From Apiosordaria backusii (lineage: Eukaryota; Ascomycota; Sordariomycetes; Sordariales; Lasiosphaeriaceae): 64,000 bases of DNA. The stretch is taken from contig JAUKTV010000003.1 of NCBI GenBank assembly GCA_030549205.1, positions 1,178,001 to 1,242,000 of the forward strand, given 5' to 3'. Positions within the stretch are counted from its first letter, which is position 1. Every line of letters starts with the position of its first letter. The notes below the pieces were generated by a model that saw only the letters and a program-made list of their open reading frames with translations, searched no databases and was not told the DNA's origin. A program made the position numbers and the translations under genes. This document shows, piece after piece, positions 39,001-50,530 of the stretch.

Positions 39001-41070
39001 AGTTTTAAAGAAAACCTTCTTTAAAATTTTAAGAACTTTAAAGGCTTTAAAGAAAGTAAGGTAACTATTAAAGTACTATTAGTAAGATACTTTTAATTAA
39101 GGTTAGCCTTTAAAGTTAAAGTAAAACCTTAATTTTTTAAAATTTAAAAAGATAATAAAATTGTCATTACTATTAGTAAGCTTTTAACTATATAAAGCTT
39201 CTTTAATACTATATAAACAGTCCTTATTAATAATATTTAATAGAAGAGTAAGAATAAAGAAGGTTTTAATAAAGCTAATAGTTAAAAAATAAGCTCTATT
39301 ATTATAAGTTCTAATAAAGAATTAGACTTTTACAATGCCTTTACTAATAATTCTTATAAGGCTACCCTTTATAGTTAAAGGCTTAACCTTTACTTTAATA
39401 AAGTTAATAAAAAGGTTTTTATTATTATAAATATAGACTATAAACCTAATATTAAAAAACTAAGCTTCTTTTAAAACTAAGTTAATATAGTTAACTAAAT
39501 TAATAGGTATAGAAGGTAGGACCTTAAAGGATAAGGATACTATAAACTTAATAAAGCTGTAATATTTATAAGGTATAGTTAGCTTTAAAGGTTTAGTATT
39601 ATAAAAGCCTATATTAAAATTAAAGCCTATTATAAAAGAAATTTCTTTAAAATTTCTAAAGTTTTTAGTATCTTCCTTCTTTTTATCTTCCTTTTTCTTT
39701 TTCTTTTTTCTAATAAACCTAAGCTTTATAAAGTTCCCTATAAAAGTATTTAAAGCCTTTAAAGCTTTAAAATCCTTAATAAAGGCAATATAGGAATAAA
39801 GTATAAAAAAGGCTTAAGTAACTATAATATTAAAAATATAAGTCTTAATTAAAAACTTCCTTTATAAAAATTCTAATATAAAGTAATAAGAATAGCCGAA
39901 ATTATACTTATTTTAGTAAATTAAAACTTTAAAGCGTTTATATTATAGTAAAAAACTGCCCTTTAATAAGCTTAAATAGTAATTAACTTAGTTAAGAAGC
40001 TAAATTATAATACTTAAGCTTTAAAGCCTTATAATAAAGGTATTAAACTTAATATTATATTTAACTATTTTTAATAAACTATCGAATTTAATAGTATAAT
40101 AAGCCCTATAGAGCTTATTTTAAAGGACAGCTTAAGTAAGGATATACTAAGCTTATAATTGTTAAAAAAAGATCGTTAAGAAGTCTTTGGCTTTAATAAT
40201 AAATAATAGGCCTATTTATAAAGTATTCTAAATAGTAAAAAGGAAGAAGGCTTTTAAATTATCATTTAATAAATTAATAACTAACTTAAGTTTATTTATA
40301 AACTTAAAAAGGCCTAAAACCTTTATTTAAATAGTAAAAGCTTAATACTAAAAACGCTAGTTTTTAAAACTTAAAAGCTTTTATTCTTTAATAAAGTAAA
40401 AGACCTATTTACTAAAATCCTTTATTAAAAGTACAGTAGTCTTTTAAGCAATTTAATTTAAAAAAAATACTATAATAAATATAATAATAAGGGCTAATAG
40501 ACCTATATAAGTTAAATTAATTGAAGATAAAGATAGTATAGGCAAATCTATAAAAGGTTTAGAAGAAAACTTAAAAAGACTTAAAGCAGTACATTCCAGT
40601 AAAAGGTAAATATCAAAATTATTAATATAGGTATTAACTTAGTTAATTTTAGCATTTAAAGCTTTAATTTAATCAATAAAACCTACTATAGTAGCTTTAA
40701 TCCTACTATTAAAGGTAACTATAAGGTTATTTTATAACTATTAGAAGTATTAAGTAAAGTTAAAGCCTTTAAAAAGGTTAAAAATCGATAAAAGGCTAAA
40801 AGTCCTTAAAGCTTTAAGGCTTATAGAAAGGTCATATATATCTTTATTCTCTATAATAAAGGAAGTTAAAGGCCTAAAAAGGAAATAAAAGTACTATTAA
40901 AAGTATTAAAATACTGTTTTTCAAGTCTTTTAATACTTAAAAGGAAAGTGAAAGCATTATTAAAAGTATTAAAACACTATTTCTTAAGTCTTTAATAGCC
41001 TAAAATAAATAGGGCTTATAAAATAAGTATTATTATAAAGGCTATAAAATAAAGAAATTTACCTAAGTAA
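36070..41070 (-). pseudogene. Degenerate Copia gag-pol of Copia-II copy C
   Basis: Reverse transcriptase active-site codons are at 37039-37050 on the minus strand: YINN within NYKIFIINYINNYLIISL, where Copia elements read YVDD followed by a hydrophobic strand. The distance of ~1 kb from the 3' LTR is right for Copia RT followed by RNase H. The gene order gag-protease-integrase-RT-RNase H is inferred from the family; other domains are too mutated to place with confidence. Copy D aligns throughout and has the same motif. Confidence 0.7.
40877..41000 (-). repeat. 62-bp tandem duplication near the start of Copia-II copy C
   Basis: Two adjacent units start at 40877 and 40939 ('aaaaggaaataaaagtactatt' and 'aaaaggaaagtgaaagcattatt'). 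They lie about 100-200 bp inside the 5' LTR, in the leader or early gag. Copy D has the same pair starting near 60987 and 61048, so the duplication belongs to the family. Confidence 0.65.
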
Positions 41071-41077
41071 TATAAGC

Positions 41078-41091
41078 TTAAGCTTATAACC
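41078..41091 (-). other. Primer-binding site of Copia-II copy C
   Basis: Minus strand GGTTATAAGCTTAA directly after the 5' LTR. As in Copia-I, it corresponds to the half-initiator-tRNA site GGTTATGGGCCCAG of copia with G-to-A and C-to-T changes. Confidence 0.6.
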
Positions 41092-41771
41092 TATTAAAAT
41101 AAGTATCTTATAGGCCTATAGGTATAGACCTATATAGAAAACAGTATAAAATATTAAAAATAAAGAAGGCTTTATCTATAATATACAATAGTAGCTAAGT
41201 ACTAAAGAAAGATAGATTATAAAGGCAATGCCTTATAATATATAGAAGGTAAATACTATAATATAGGCTTATAAGGTACTGTAAAATATAGTAAACCAAT
41301 ATATTAAATTGACTTATTAGTTAGAAAAATATTATAGTAAATAGTTATAAAGGATAAAACCTATTATAAGTCTTTAGCCTTATATTACTTTCTAAACCTT
41401 TCTTTATTTTAAAGTCTAAATGCCTATTAAGTCTGCTAACTATAGAACTTAAATGCCTATTAAGTCTACTAATTATAGGGCCTAAATACCTGTTAAGTCT
41501 ACTAATTATAGACTTAACTGGCTAACTAAGTTTAATTATTAAGTATACTTAACCGGAAGCTATTTATAGGGTGCAGGGCACTAACGTTTTACCGTTACAG
41601 TGCATTAACTACCTAAAGCTTCAGGCTGCTTTAAGGGTCCGAAGACTACTGCAATTGCTATAGTAAAGTGTTAGTAAACGCTGTAATTCCAAGCTATTAG
41701 TTATTATTAGCCCTATAGGTTATAGGCCAAAATACACTATAAAGTCCACAACTAAGTGCTGTATTTCAACA
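41092..41771 (-). repeat. 5' LTR of Copia-II copy C
   Basis: 680 bp. It starts TATTAAAATAAG (damaged TGTTGAGATAGG) and ends TTTCAACA. The inner 300 bp are heavily mutated. The outer ~250 bp, about 41520-41771, retain 'ccggaagc', 'gtgcagggcactaacg' and 'ctgcaattgc'. Confidence 0.9.
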
Positions 41772-42148
41772 TTAACCTTTGTCGATTTAAATAGGATTTA
41801 ATCGGTCTTAAGCTAAAATATTGGATTGAGGATAAAACGACTTAGAAAAAAGCTTTTAAAAAGAAGGATAAGGTAGAAGACTGGTTAGTAAAGTTAATCG
41901 AGATTGCGGTAATAATTGTAAAGGATAAAATGGCCTAATAGATTAAGTAGCCAGTTTAATAGCTATATTAAATAGCCTGAAGATACTGTTGTATTGATCA
42001 TAAGCATCTATATGTCATGTCTTATGTATATACCACCGAACCTTAAGAAGATTTAATTATATATTAAGTATATAATTACAATACGCCGGATGTAGTATTA
42101 TAAAAGAATTTTTTTTTGGAAGCTCTACTTCTTAGAGAGATATATAAT

Positions 42149-43719
42149 TACAATAGTAAATAGGTATTATTTAATTTAATAATATATTAAATTAATTATA
42201 AAAAGAATTAATATTAAATATAATATAATAAAATTTATTTAAAAATTCTTTTTTAAAAAGAATAGAAAGACTTTTTTTCTTTACCTTTTTATTATAAACT
42301 TTATTACTTTATATTATATTTTTAAAAAAGTAGAGTTTTTTTAAAAAAAGATTTTTTAATACTATATTTAATATTAAACTTTTATATTATAAATATTATA
42401 CTAACTTAAAATCAATTTTATTTATTAAACTTTTAAAATAAAGAAGAAAATAATATATTTTTATTAACTTTAAATTAATAACAAAGGTAAAATCGTTACT
42501 TTTTTATTATAAAGTTTATATTATAAAAGAAACTTTAAAATTAAAGTTATATACTATTTTTTGAAAAGAAAGTATAAATTTTATATTCTTTAATAGTATA
42601 TAATAAATCCTATACATATTATAATAGTTTATATTTTTTAATAATAATTAAAGACAAATCTATTAATGTTTAATACTATAATAGTATAAAAAAAGAAGAG
42701 AATTTTACTTTTTTATAATCTTTAATTTAATTATATTAACTTTATAAATTAAAGTCGAATATAATAAAGGACTTTATTTTTATATGGCTGTTATTATTTA
42801 CTTTTTTTAAATAATTAAAAGTTATTTCTTTATTAATATTATAATTATTAAATAATAATGCTTTTTAAATATTATTATAATTTAACTTTAAATTTAATAA
42901 ACTTTTTATTCTTATCCTTTTTTTTTCTTTTTATTATCTTTATTATCTTTATTATTATTATTATTTTAATTATTACCATTATTTTTAATTTAAATATAAC
43001 CTTTACTTACTTTATTAATATTAAAGTTTTTTACTTTAAAAATATAAAGTACATATTTTACAATCTTAATATCTTTAAGTATATTAAAGTATATTATTAT
43101 TATTTAAAATAAGGCTTTAAAAAAGATCTTTTAAATTTATAAAATTTAACTTTTTTATATTTAATTTTACTTTATTTTTTAATTTATTATTTAAATATAC
43201 TTTATTTATAATTATTATATACTTTTAATATATTTTAAAATATTAACCTTTAAAAAATATCTTTTCTTTAAAATATTGATACTTCTATAATATATTAAAG
43301 TTATATTCTTAATATTAATTTTATACAATAACTATATATTTTATATAATCTTTATAAATTTTATTATTACTTTTCTTTAAAAGGATTTTATTATTATCCT
43401 TTTTTTTTATAAAAATAAAAGAAATACTTATTATTTTATAAATTTATTATTTTAATAATATAAAAATATTGTTAATTATTTATTAGATTTTACTTTATTC
43501 CCTTTCTTTTATATCTTTTTTAAAAATATTAATTTAAATAATATAATAATAATATTAAATTTAATAATATTATATTACTTATTAAATTTCTTTATTATTT
43601 TTATTAAAATAGTTTTTCTTTATACTTTTATTATATAACTATTATAATTTTATTTATTTTAAATATTGTATTTAAAATATTATAACTTTTACTTTAAACT
43701 TTATAAAATTAAATATATA
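42149..43719. other. AT-rich DNA with K stubs (U3), otherwise unassigned
   Basis: 42149-42270 is a degraded K tail and 42320-42400 a degraded inverse K terminus ('aaaaaagtagagttttttt'). The rest is extremely AT-rich. A run of pyrimidine-rich 'ttattatctttattatc' lies at 42920-42985. The 84-codon plus frame there (42858-43112) is low-complexity Phe/Ile/Tyr and is not a credible gene. It may be the far 3' part of Gypsy-II, but I see no proof. Confidence 0.4.
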
Positions 43720-43838
43720 TATCTCTTTAAAAAGTAGAGCTTTTAAAAAAAAATCTTTTATAATACTATACCCAACGTTAATTCTCTTTACAGTTAATCT
43801 AATATACTACTTAAATTACCTAAGGCTATTATTATATA
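43720..43838 (-). mobile_element. K repeat fragment K22
   Basis: The first ~115 bp of an inverse K copy ('tctctttaaaaagtagagctttt' to 'cctaaggctattattatata'), cut off where a second, less mutated copy (K23) starts with the same terminus. Confidence 0.7.
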
Positions 43839-44815
43839 TCTCTCTAAGAAGTAGAGCTTCTAAAAAAAAATTTCTTTTGCAATGCTATACCCGGCGTTAG
43901 TTCTCTTTATAGTTAATCTGGTATACCACTTAAACTGTTTAAGGCTACTGTTATAGTTATATAACTATCATGTACTTATTACATACTTATTATATAGTTA
44001 AACCTTCTACCATGAAGTTTAATAATAAGCTTATATAATAATATTATAGCTAAACCTTTTAAACGCTTTCTTTACTATTAAATTGCTTATAACCGTACCG
44101 ATAACTCTCTTACTAGCCTATACTAAGGCCAAATACCAGTACCTATATAAGGTTAAAAAGGATCTTATTCTTCTTTCTTTTCTATATTACTTACTATATT
44201 CCTTTTTTACGTTACCTACTATATTACTTTCCTACATTACCTACTACATTCCTCTTCTATATTACCTACTATATCAAGACTTAATCGATTACAGTATTAA
44301 ATATAGATCTATCCTATATAACTTAACGATTAAAAGATAGTACTAATATAATAGCAGTATATAATTTACTATATTAAAAGCCTGTAAGTATAAGATCTTA
44401 AAGTTAAATAACGGCAGTTACTTTGAATTTACCGACATTATAATAGTTATACTAAAGAAAGACAGTAAAAAGTAAAATAAAAGCCTCTCTTTTACTTAAA
44501 AGTTAACTATATATACCTTTGATAGTTTATTTTCTAAATAATATACTAAACTTTATCGATTTAAATAGGATTTAATTGATCTTAAAGTAGACCAGTAGAT
44601 TAATGGTAAATAGAATTGGAATAAAGCATTTGAATAGAAGGATAAGGTAAAAGTATAATTAAAGATGTTAATTATTATCGCAAAAGTAATAGTAAAAGAC
44701 AAGACAGTCTAATAGGTAGCTAGTTAAATACCTACACCAAATAACTTAAAGATACTATTGTATTGATCGTAAGCATCTGTATATTACGTTTTGTATATAT
44801 ACCACCGAACCTTAA
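43839..44815 (-). mobile_element. K repeat copy K23, full length and well preserved
   Basis: 977 bp with both termini: TCTCTCTAAGAAGTAGAGCTTCT and ATATACCACCGAACCTTAAG. It contains four minisatellite units at about 44165-44270. The sequence AGAAG-CTCTA-CTTCT at its hairpin end is a perfect 5-bp stem. A plus-strand open frame of 85 codons (44083-44340) spans the minisatellite region and is not convincing as a gene. Confidence 0.85.
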
Positions 44816-44879
44816 GTTAAACTTTATTTACTAAGTTTTAATAAATCGTAGCTTATAAAGAGTAATTAATCGAGGATAT

Positions 44880-45608
44880 AAAAAAAAGAAAGTGTAAACT
44901 ACCTTTTCTCTTAATCCTTCTTTATCTTTTTCCTTCGATTAGGCCTTTATAATATCCGATTAATTAAACTAAGGCTTTATTAAAAAGCACACTATCTTTA
45001 TTAATAACTCCTTTAATTTTCACTTAGCTTTAAATCCCTTTCTATATTCTTTACCTATAGCTGTTTAAAATTCTTTTAATAAAACTTCTCTAACTTTTTA
45101 AAGCAATTAAAGTTTATAGTTAGTTTCTATAAATTATCTATAGTTAAATAGTCTAGCTAATTAATTAAATACTTTAACTATTTATTATTAATATAAAAAT
45201 CCAATACTTCTTTTATATTATACTTTTCTTTTTTATTTATAGCTTCTATATATATATCCGGATTAACTATCTATAGTATTAATTTTAAAAGTAAAATATA
45301 AAAGGTATTTAATTATAAATATATTATATTAAGTAACTTAAGCCTATATATTATCTTTAATATCTTTTTTTTAACTGTAAAAGGTCTTACTTTTTTATAG
45401 TTTAGCTTTTTATTTAGTTATTTTATATATAGATTTTATATTAATAGAAATACTTTATTTCCTTTCTTTAAATAAGGTCCTTTAAATTACTTAATATTAT
45501 AATATTTATATATATACTTTTTAACGAATTTAAGTTCTTCTTTAAGTTTAATATATAGTATATATAGCTTATTTACTTTAACTACCGCTTTAAGTACTTT
45601 TACTTTTA
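44880..45608 (-). pseudogene. Gypsy-II pol, C-terminal block with chromodomain
   Basis: Minus-strand frame, right to left: VNKLYILYIKLKEELKF and KKYIYKYYN (the helical region after the integrase core); VRPFTVKKKILKIIYRLKL (about 45330-45405, the 'GPF.I...YRL.LP' module); then INKKEKYNIKEVLDFYINNK at 45181-45240, followed by LKYLIN-LDY. The last two match a chromodomain ('EEYEVEEILDSR...YLVKWKGY') with Trp codons turned to TAG. Chromodomains in chromovirus integrases bind methylated histone H3 and steer insertion into heterochromatin. Interrupted by K24 at 45609. Confidence 0.75.
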
Positions 45609-46060
45609 TATCTCTCTAAGAAGTGGAGCTTCTAAAAAAAAATTTCTTTTACAATGCTATATCCGGCGTTGGTTCTCTTTATAGTTGATCTGGTATGGCA
45701 TTTAAACTGCTTAGGGCCTACTTACCGTTATAGTTATATAATTATTATATACTTATTATATATTTATTATATAGCTAAACCTTCTACTATCGAGTTTAAT
45801 AATAAACTTATATAATGACATTATAGTTAAACCTTTTAGATACCTCCTTTACTATCGAATTACTTATAACCGCGCCGATAACTCCTTCGCCAGCCTATAC
45901 TAAGGCCAAACACTAACACCTATATAAGGTTAAAAAGGATCCTATCTACTCTTCTTTACCTTTCCTTTCCTACATTACTTACTACATTCCTCTCCTACAT
46001 CACCTACTATATTAAGACTTAACCGATTGCAGCACTAAGCACAGGTCTGTCCTGCATGAC
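45609..46060 (-). mobile_element. K repeat copy K24, truncated, inserted in Gypsy-II
   Basis: 452 bp. It starts TCTCTCTAAGAAGTGGAGCTTCT and stops at 'ggtctgtcctgcatgac', missing the part of K that lies beyond the minisatellite. An exact 19-bp direct repeat, ttaagtacttttactttta, flanks it (45590-45608 and 46061-46079). The least RIP-damaged K copy. Because the break is at the opposite end from the hairpin terminus, it supports truncation polarity. Confidence 0.85.
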
Positions 46061-46079
46061 TTAAGTACTTTTACTTTTA

Positions 46080-46396
46080 ATCTTTACTATAAATCTATTT
46101 TAAAACTATAATTTATAAAAAATAATATAACCTTTATTATCTTTATAAGTACTGTATTATATATAAGCTATATTGCTAGTAAAAGTTCGATTTAATTATT
46201 TTATTTAAAATTAATATAGTTTTAAAAATACTATTTTATAATTTAATTAAGTCTTTTTATTTACTTATTTATTTATAAATAATATACTAATAATGTTTTA
46301 CTTTTTATTTTTACTAACTCTATTAAAGCATTTTAAAACTTTAATATAAACTTAATATTATAATTTATAATAAATTTCTTTAACTATATATATATT
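46080..46396 (-). pseudogene. Gypsy-II pol, late integrase block
   Basis: About 300 bp between K24 and Copia-I B. The minus-strand frame contains LLLAIQLIYNTVLIKIIK, which fits the 'LP.AQFAYNN..H.S.G.TPF' region after the integrase core of chromoviruses. The catalytic Glu segment just upstream (near 46350) is too mutated to read. Confidence 0.5.
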
Positions 46397-47231
46397 TATT
46401 GGAATAGGTATAGCCAATTACAGGCCTAAGGGCCCTGTAATTTAGTGCTCACACACTAGCTCACAGTGCAGCGGAAGTCTTACGCATGATACCTATAGCT
46501 CAGTACTGGGGTACTAGGATACAGCACCCTATAGGTACTGCAGAATAGAAATATAGTAGGTAAACAATTGTATTATAGTGCTAGCCTTCTGTAAATCCAC
46601 TGTAATAATCTCTATAGTAGGGTTCGTACTCAACCTCTACCACATACCTACCGACTAACGTACAGTGCCTCGCATACCCTAGCGGGCAGATAGGCCAGAG
46701 TACAGCTTGGTTGAACCTGAGGTTTACTAAGCCCTATAAACCACTTGCCAAGCCCTCTGTAGCTCCCGACCTACAGGGCCTATAGGCTTATAATTTAGTA
46801 TAGTAGTAATATACCTACTTAACTATAGGCCTACTAATTCTTAGCCAATTTAGCCAGCCCAGTAGTTGGCTACAGGTCTTACAGGCAGCTAAGTTAGCGT
46901 GGTTCACAGCTCTCTAAAAATCGACTCACGGCTATACAAAAGAGCCGTAAAACCAAGCACCCCCAACCCAAAGTACAGGTCAACGTAGGGTTAGGGTCAG
47001 GCCACTTATACTGCCTACAGTAGTAGGCCTTAGTAGTCTGAATATAAAATTACAGGCAGTTTAGCCTACTGGTTAGCAGGATGTAGGCCTTTAAATAGCC
47101 CTGCAGTGAAGTAAGGTGCCGGGCAAGTGCTGGGTAGCTGACGGGTAGGCTTTCTAACTTAAGCTTCCACCACATAGTATAATAGCAGCTACCTACTATA
47201 AACTTAGGCCTTATAAGGACCTAGTTTAACA
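46397..47231 (-). repeat. 3' LTR of Copia-I copy B
   Basis: 835 bp, nearly free of damage at its outer side. Pairs with 53144-53978. Telomere-like TAGGGTTAGGGTCAGG at 46986-47001. Confidence 0.93.
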
Positions 47232-47243
47232 CCCCTTCTCTAC
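47232..47243 (-). other. Polypurine tract of Copia-I copy B
   Basis: Minus strand GTAGAGAAGGGG directly before the 3' LTR: the usual plus-strand primer position and composition. Confidence 0.7.
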
Positions 47244-47749
47244 TTATAGCAAGTGGTAGGCCCAGATTTAAATCTAAGGCCTACCGTAGTAAGCTAAAAC
47301 TAATAAACTAACTAGCTAATTAAAAAACTAAAATACAAGGTATATAAGGCGTTAAGGCCTATATATTTAAGCGTTAAGTAATTACTTTTATAAGCTAAAT
47401 TATAAAGGAAAATTAAATACAGGAAGGGTGGTTTTCTAATCTATTCCTCCACTAACTTTTTCTCTATAGGCCTATTCCTTAAGCCTAAAAGACCTATAAA
47501 GGTCTTGAATTTTTAACTGGCCAGTGGTTTGGTCAGTCTGTTAGCCAGCATTTGTTTAGTATTTAAGTAATTGATAGTAACCTGTAATACCTTAACTTAC
47601 TTCTTAACCCAGTGGTATTTTAATAGTGTATATTCAGTACAATTGTGAAAGGCTAGGTTATAAGCAGTAGTTATAGAGCCAGTATTGTTACTATATAGAG
47701 GGGTGAAGCTTACTAAAGTATGTCCTAGCTCCTTATAAACCCCCCTAAT

Positions 47750-48064
47750 CTATAGAGCCTTATAAATAGCCTCAGTAAGCATGTCGGTTTTAGCCTTTAA
47801 AGTAAAGAAGCTTATAGTACTGGCCTTCTTTGATTTCCAGCTTACAGGGTCTCCGGCTACCTTAAATATAAAGCTGTAAGTAGATTTTAAGACCTTTAGG
47901 TCCCTTATAAAGTCTAAATCTGTAAAGCTTATAGGTACTATAGTGCTTTTCTTTTCAGTAAGTCTAATAGTATAGCTGTAAGCGATTACTAAATTCTCCG
48001 TACTGTTTAAATACTTTAGAAGGTTTTTAGTAGCATTTAGGCTTACTATAGTAGGCTGCTGCAT
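47750..48064 (-). pseudogene. Copia RNase H fragment, longest open stretch of Copia-I B
   Basis: A 104-codon open stretch matching the end of a Copia polyprotein: LKYLNSTENLVIAY ('L.YL.GT...GI.Y'), then SFTDLDFIRDLKVLKSTYSF (the 'G(Y/F)SDADWAGD...RKST.G' segment) and GDPVSWKSKKASTIS ('G.PISWKSKKQ..V..S'). The first catalytic Asp survives, but the conserved 'STTEAEY' Glu region reads FFTLKAKTD, with Glu changed to Lys, so it is inactive. It is open by chance, not a separate gene: the first Met is internal to the polyprotein frame. Confidence 0.85.
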
Positions 48065-50530
48065 ACTCTTTGAAAGCTACTGTATTGTAAAAGCAATATC
48101 AGGCTTTATTTAGGTCATTAGATATATTATAGTGCCTACTATATATTGGAATAACATATAATCCGACTTACTTATAGGGCTTCATTTTAGTTTAGGATCC
48201 TTATACTAGGCTACTATTCCAGGCTGTAAGGGAACTAGTATTTTATGGCTATTTTCGAAGCTAAAGGTCTTAATCGCTTTCTGTATATACTGGGCTTAGT
48301 TAAGCTATAGAAGGGAGCGACGTCTATCCCTTATTATTTGGACCCCTAAAAAGAAGGAAGCCGGCCCTCTATTTTCTATAAGGTAGACCTTATTTAAGCT
48401 TTTCTTAAGCCGTTAAATATAGGCCTTATTAAAGCTTATAATTAAATAATTATCAATATAGGTTACTATAAAAATCCTAGCTTTAGGATTATAAAAGACA
48501 GTAGAGTTAGAAATTAGCGCTATAAAACCCTTTTCTTTTAATAGTTTAGTAAGTTTAGCTTGCTAAAGTCTAAGGCTTTACTTTAGGCTATATAAGGCCT
48601 TAAAAAGGCGAATTATTTTGTTAGTTTTAGGCCTAAAGCCTTACCTATATAGCTTAGCTTTAATAGCCGAATCTGCTTTTTGGTAGAACTTATAGAAACC
48701 CTTAGGTATTGCTATATAATTCTCCTCTTTTAAGTAGCCATTAAGAAATGCCCCTATAAAATCAATCTACTCTATTTTCCAGTTTAATAAAGCCGCTATA
48801 GCTAACAGTATATACTAGGTAAGTAGTATAGTAGTAAAGATAAAGGTCTCTGTAAAATCTAGGCCTTTCTTCTATAAGAATCCTCTAATAACTAGCCTAG
48901 CCTTAAACTTTAAAAGCCTATTTTCTTCATCGGTCTTTTTATATAGTACTAACCTACTAGTTAGTAGTGTATAGTCCTTAAGAAAAGCACCTTAAAAAAG
49001 GAACTTAAAGGTTCTTTAATTAACTATTTACCTAAATTCGCTATATATAGCCTCTAGCCAGTAGGATTTTTCAGGGTTCTTCAGCACTTATTTTAATATT
49101 TAAGGTAATAAACTAATACTGGAAGAACCCCTAAAGACCCTATAATAATAGGCCTTAGCTCTAGCTAGTATTAATTTAACAAATTAATTAGTGCCTATTT
49201 CAATATCTTCATCCATACTTAAGTATAGTTCTTCTACTTCCATTAGTAAGTAGTCTTTAATAGAAGGTTCTAAACTGACCTTAGAGCCTATAATAGGCCT
49301 ATTAAAAGGCTTTAGGCTACTATCAATTACAGCCTTCTAAATAGTGGGCCTATTAATTGGCTTACTACCAGAGAATTTTTCAATATTAGCCTTTTAGTCA
49401 ATTTCCAAACTTGGTCGGCCGACCAAGTTGTATTTAGGGTATAGGTTGCTATGTTCATCTACTAATTATAATAGCTCTACCCCTCCTCGGCCTAAGTCCC
49501 CTTCTAAAATAGCAATAATACTTTAAATTACAGTAGGTTCGTCCACTATATTTATAAAGAAAGATTTTACTACTGCCCTTCTAGCCGGTATCTATACTTA
49601 ATAGGTCTTACTTCTAAGGACAGCCAGTAGCTTACTAGGCTTTATATAAGCCTATAGCTTTAAAGCTTTAGACCTTTTTTCAGTAGAAATAAGGAGCTTT
49701 ATAGAAAAGCCTACAGTCTTAAACTAGCTTAAGTCTAGCTTATAAAAAAGGAAAGGCTCTAATTTGTTATAGAGCGTTTAGTAGAAAGTTAGGTCCTTAT
49801 TACTAACTACTATATAGTTAATTAATTTAAGTACTATAAGCACTATATAGCACCATAAGTATTAGAGAAGCTATAATAACACCATTATAGCCTGTAATCA
49901 GTCTAAAAACACTCTAATAGAGCATTCAATTAGGCCATTTTGCTTGTAGATATAGGGCCTAGAAGTAGAAAATTCAACGCCTTTAGTAAAAAACCAGGCC
50001 TATAATTTGTAATTAATTTCCTTTCTACCGTTATAGTAAAAACAGATAGGGTACCGGTTGTAGCAATTCTTTAGGCCTTTAAAAAAGCCTTTAATAGCGC
50101 TTAGTATAGTTAGTCTCTTAGCATTTAACAAGTAAAAGGCCTACCTAAACTAGGATTTTCGGTCCACTAAAATTAACACTATAGAAAGCCTATTATAGGG
50201 TATAGGCTTGATTTTAAAAGTATCGCCTTTAATGGAACCTAAGACTTTAAAAGGGTCTGGAATAGTAGAAAATTAAAGCCTTCTTATTGCCTTAGCTTTA
50301 TTACAGGCTAAGCATTGAAAATCTACTTCTTTAATTTAATCCAGGTTTAAAAGCCTAGTAGTAATTTTACTGGTCTTTTTCAGCAGTATTAAGCCTATAT
50401 AACCCAGCCTAATGTGCCATTTTAGTGCTATCTAAAGCAATTTACTATAGTAGTCTACAGCAGTATTAGGGATATTTTTAATAGCCTTTCTAAATATACA
50501 GCCTCTCTAAGCCTTTTTCTAATTAAGTAA

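Larger units (their letters stand above)
35377..41771 (-). mobile_element. Copia-II copy C, complete but RIP-inactivated LTR retrotransposon
   Basis: 6395 bp with 680 bp LTRs beginning TGTTGAGATAGG and ending TTTCAACA. An exact 5-bp target duplication, ttaac, is at 35372-35376 and 41772-41776. The primer site and RT motif place the coding strand on minus, with the 5' LTR at right. The interior is dense with TAA/TAG. It lies inside K21, so it is younger than K21 and K20. Confidence 0.9.
34651..42047 (-). mobile_element. K repeat copy K21, full length, split by Copia-II C
   Basis: Left part 34651-35376 and right part 41777-42047 together make a ~1.0 kb K copy with both termini (GTCTCTCTAAGAAGTGGAGC and ATATACCACCGAACCTTAAG). 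The exact 13-bp duplication aagatttaattat is at 34638-34650 and 42048-42060. It is well preserved, with four minisatellite units near 34995-35100. A plus-strand open frame there (34913-35113) lies across the minisatellite and has no support as a gene. Confidence 0.85.
33645..42148 (+). mobile_element. K repeat copy K20, host of S7 and K21
   Basis: Three pieces (33645-34001, 34461-34650 and 42061-42148) are collinear with a plus-oriented K repeat lacking its left end. The right piece ends 'tttggaagctctacttcttagagagata', the complete K terminus. It is the outermost layer of a nest: S7 sits in it, K21 sits in it, and Copia-II C sits in K21. 42149-42270 is a further short, degraded K tail. Confidence 0.7.

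Noticed and set aside
42858..43112. 84-codon plus-strand open frame rich in Phe, Ile and Tyr
   Set aside because: Low-complexity translation of pyrimidine-rich AT sequence, with no domain and no neighbour relation.
44083..44340. 85-codon plus-strand open frame in K23
   Set aside because: Same minisatellite region as in K21, with differing peptide sequence caused by unit number.
43839..44815. K repeat as a Helitron, because one end starts TCTCTC and the other end region has a hairpin
   Set aside because: Helitrons make no target duplication and end in CTRR. K has 13-19 bp duplications, and the hairpin is at the TCTCTC end, not the opposite one.
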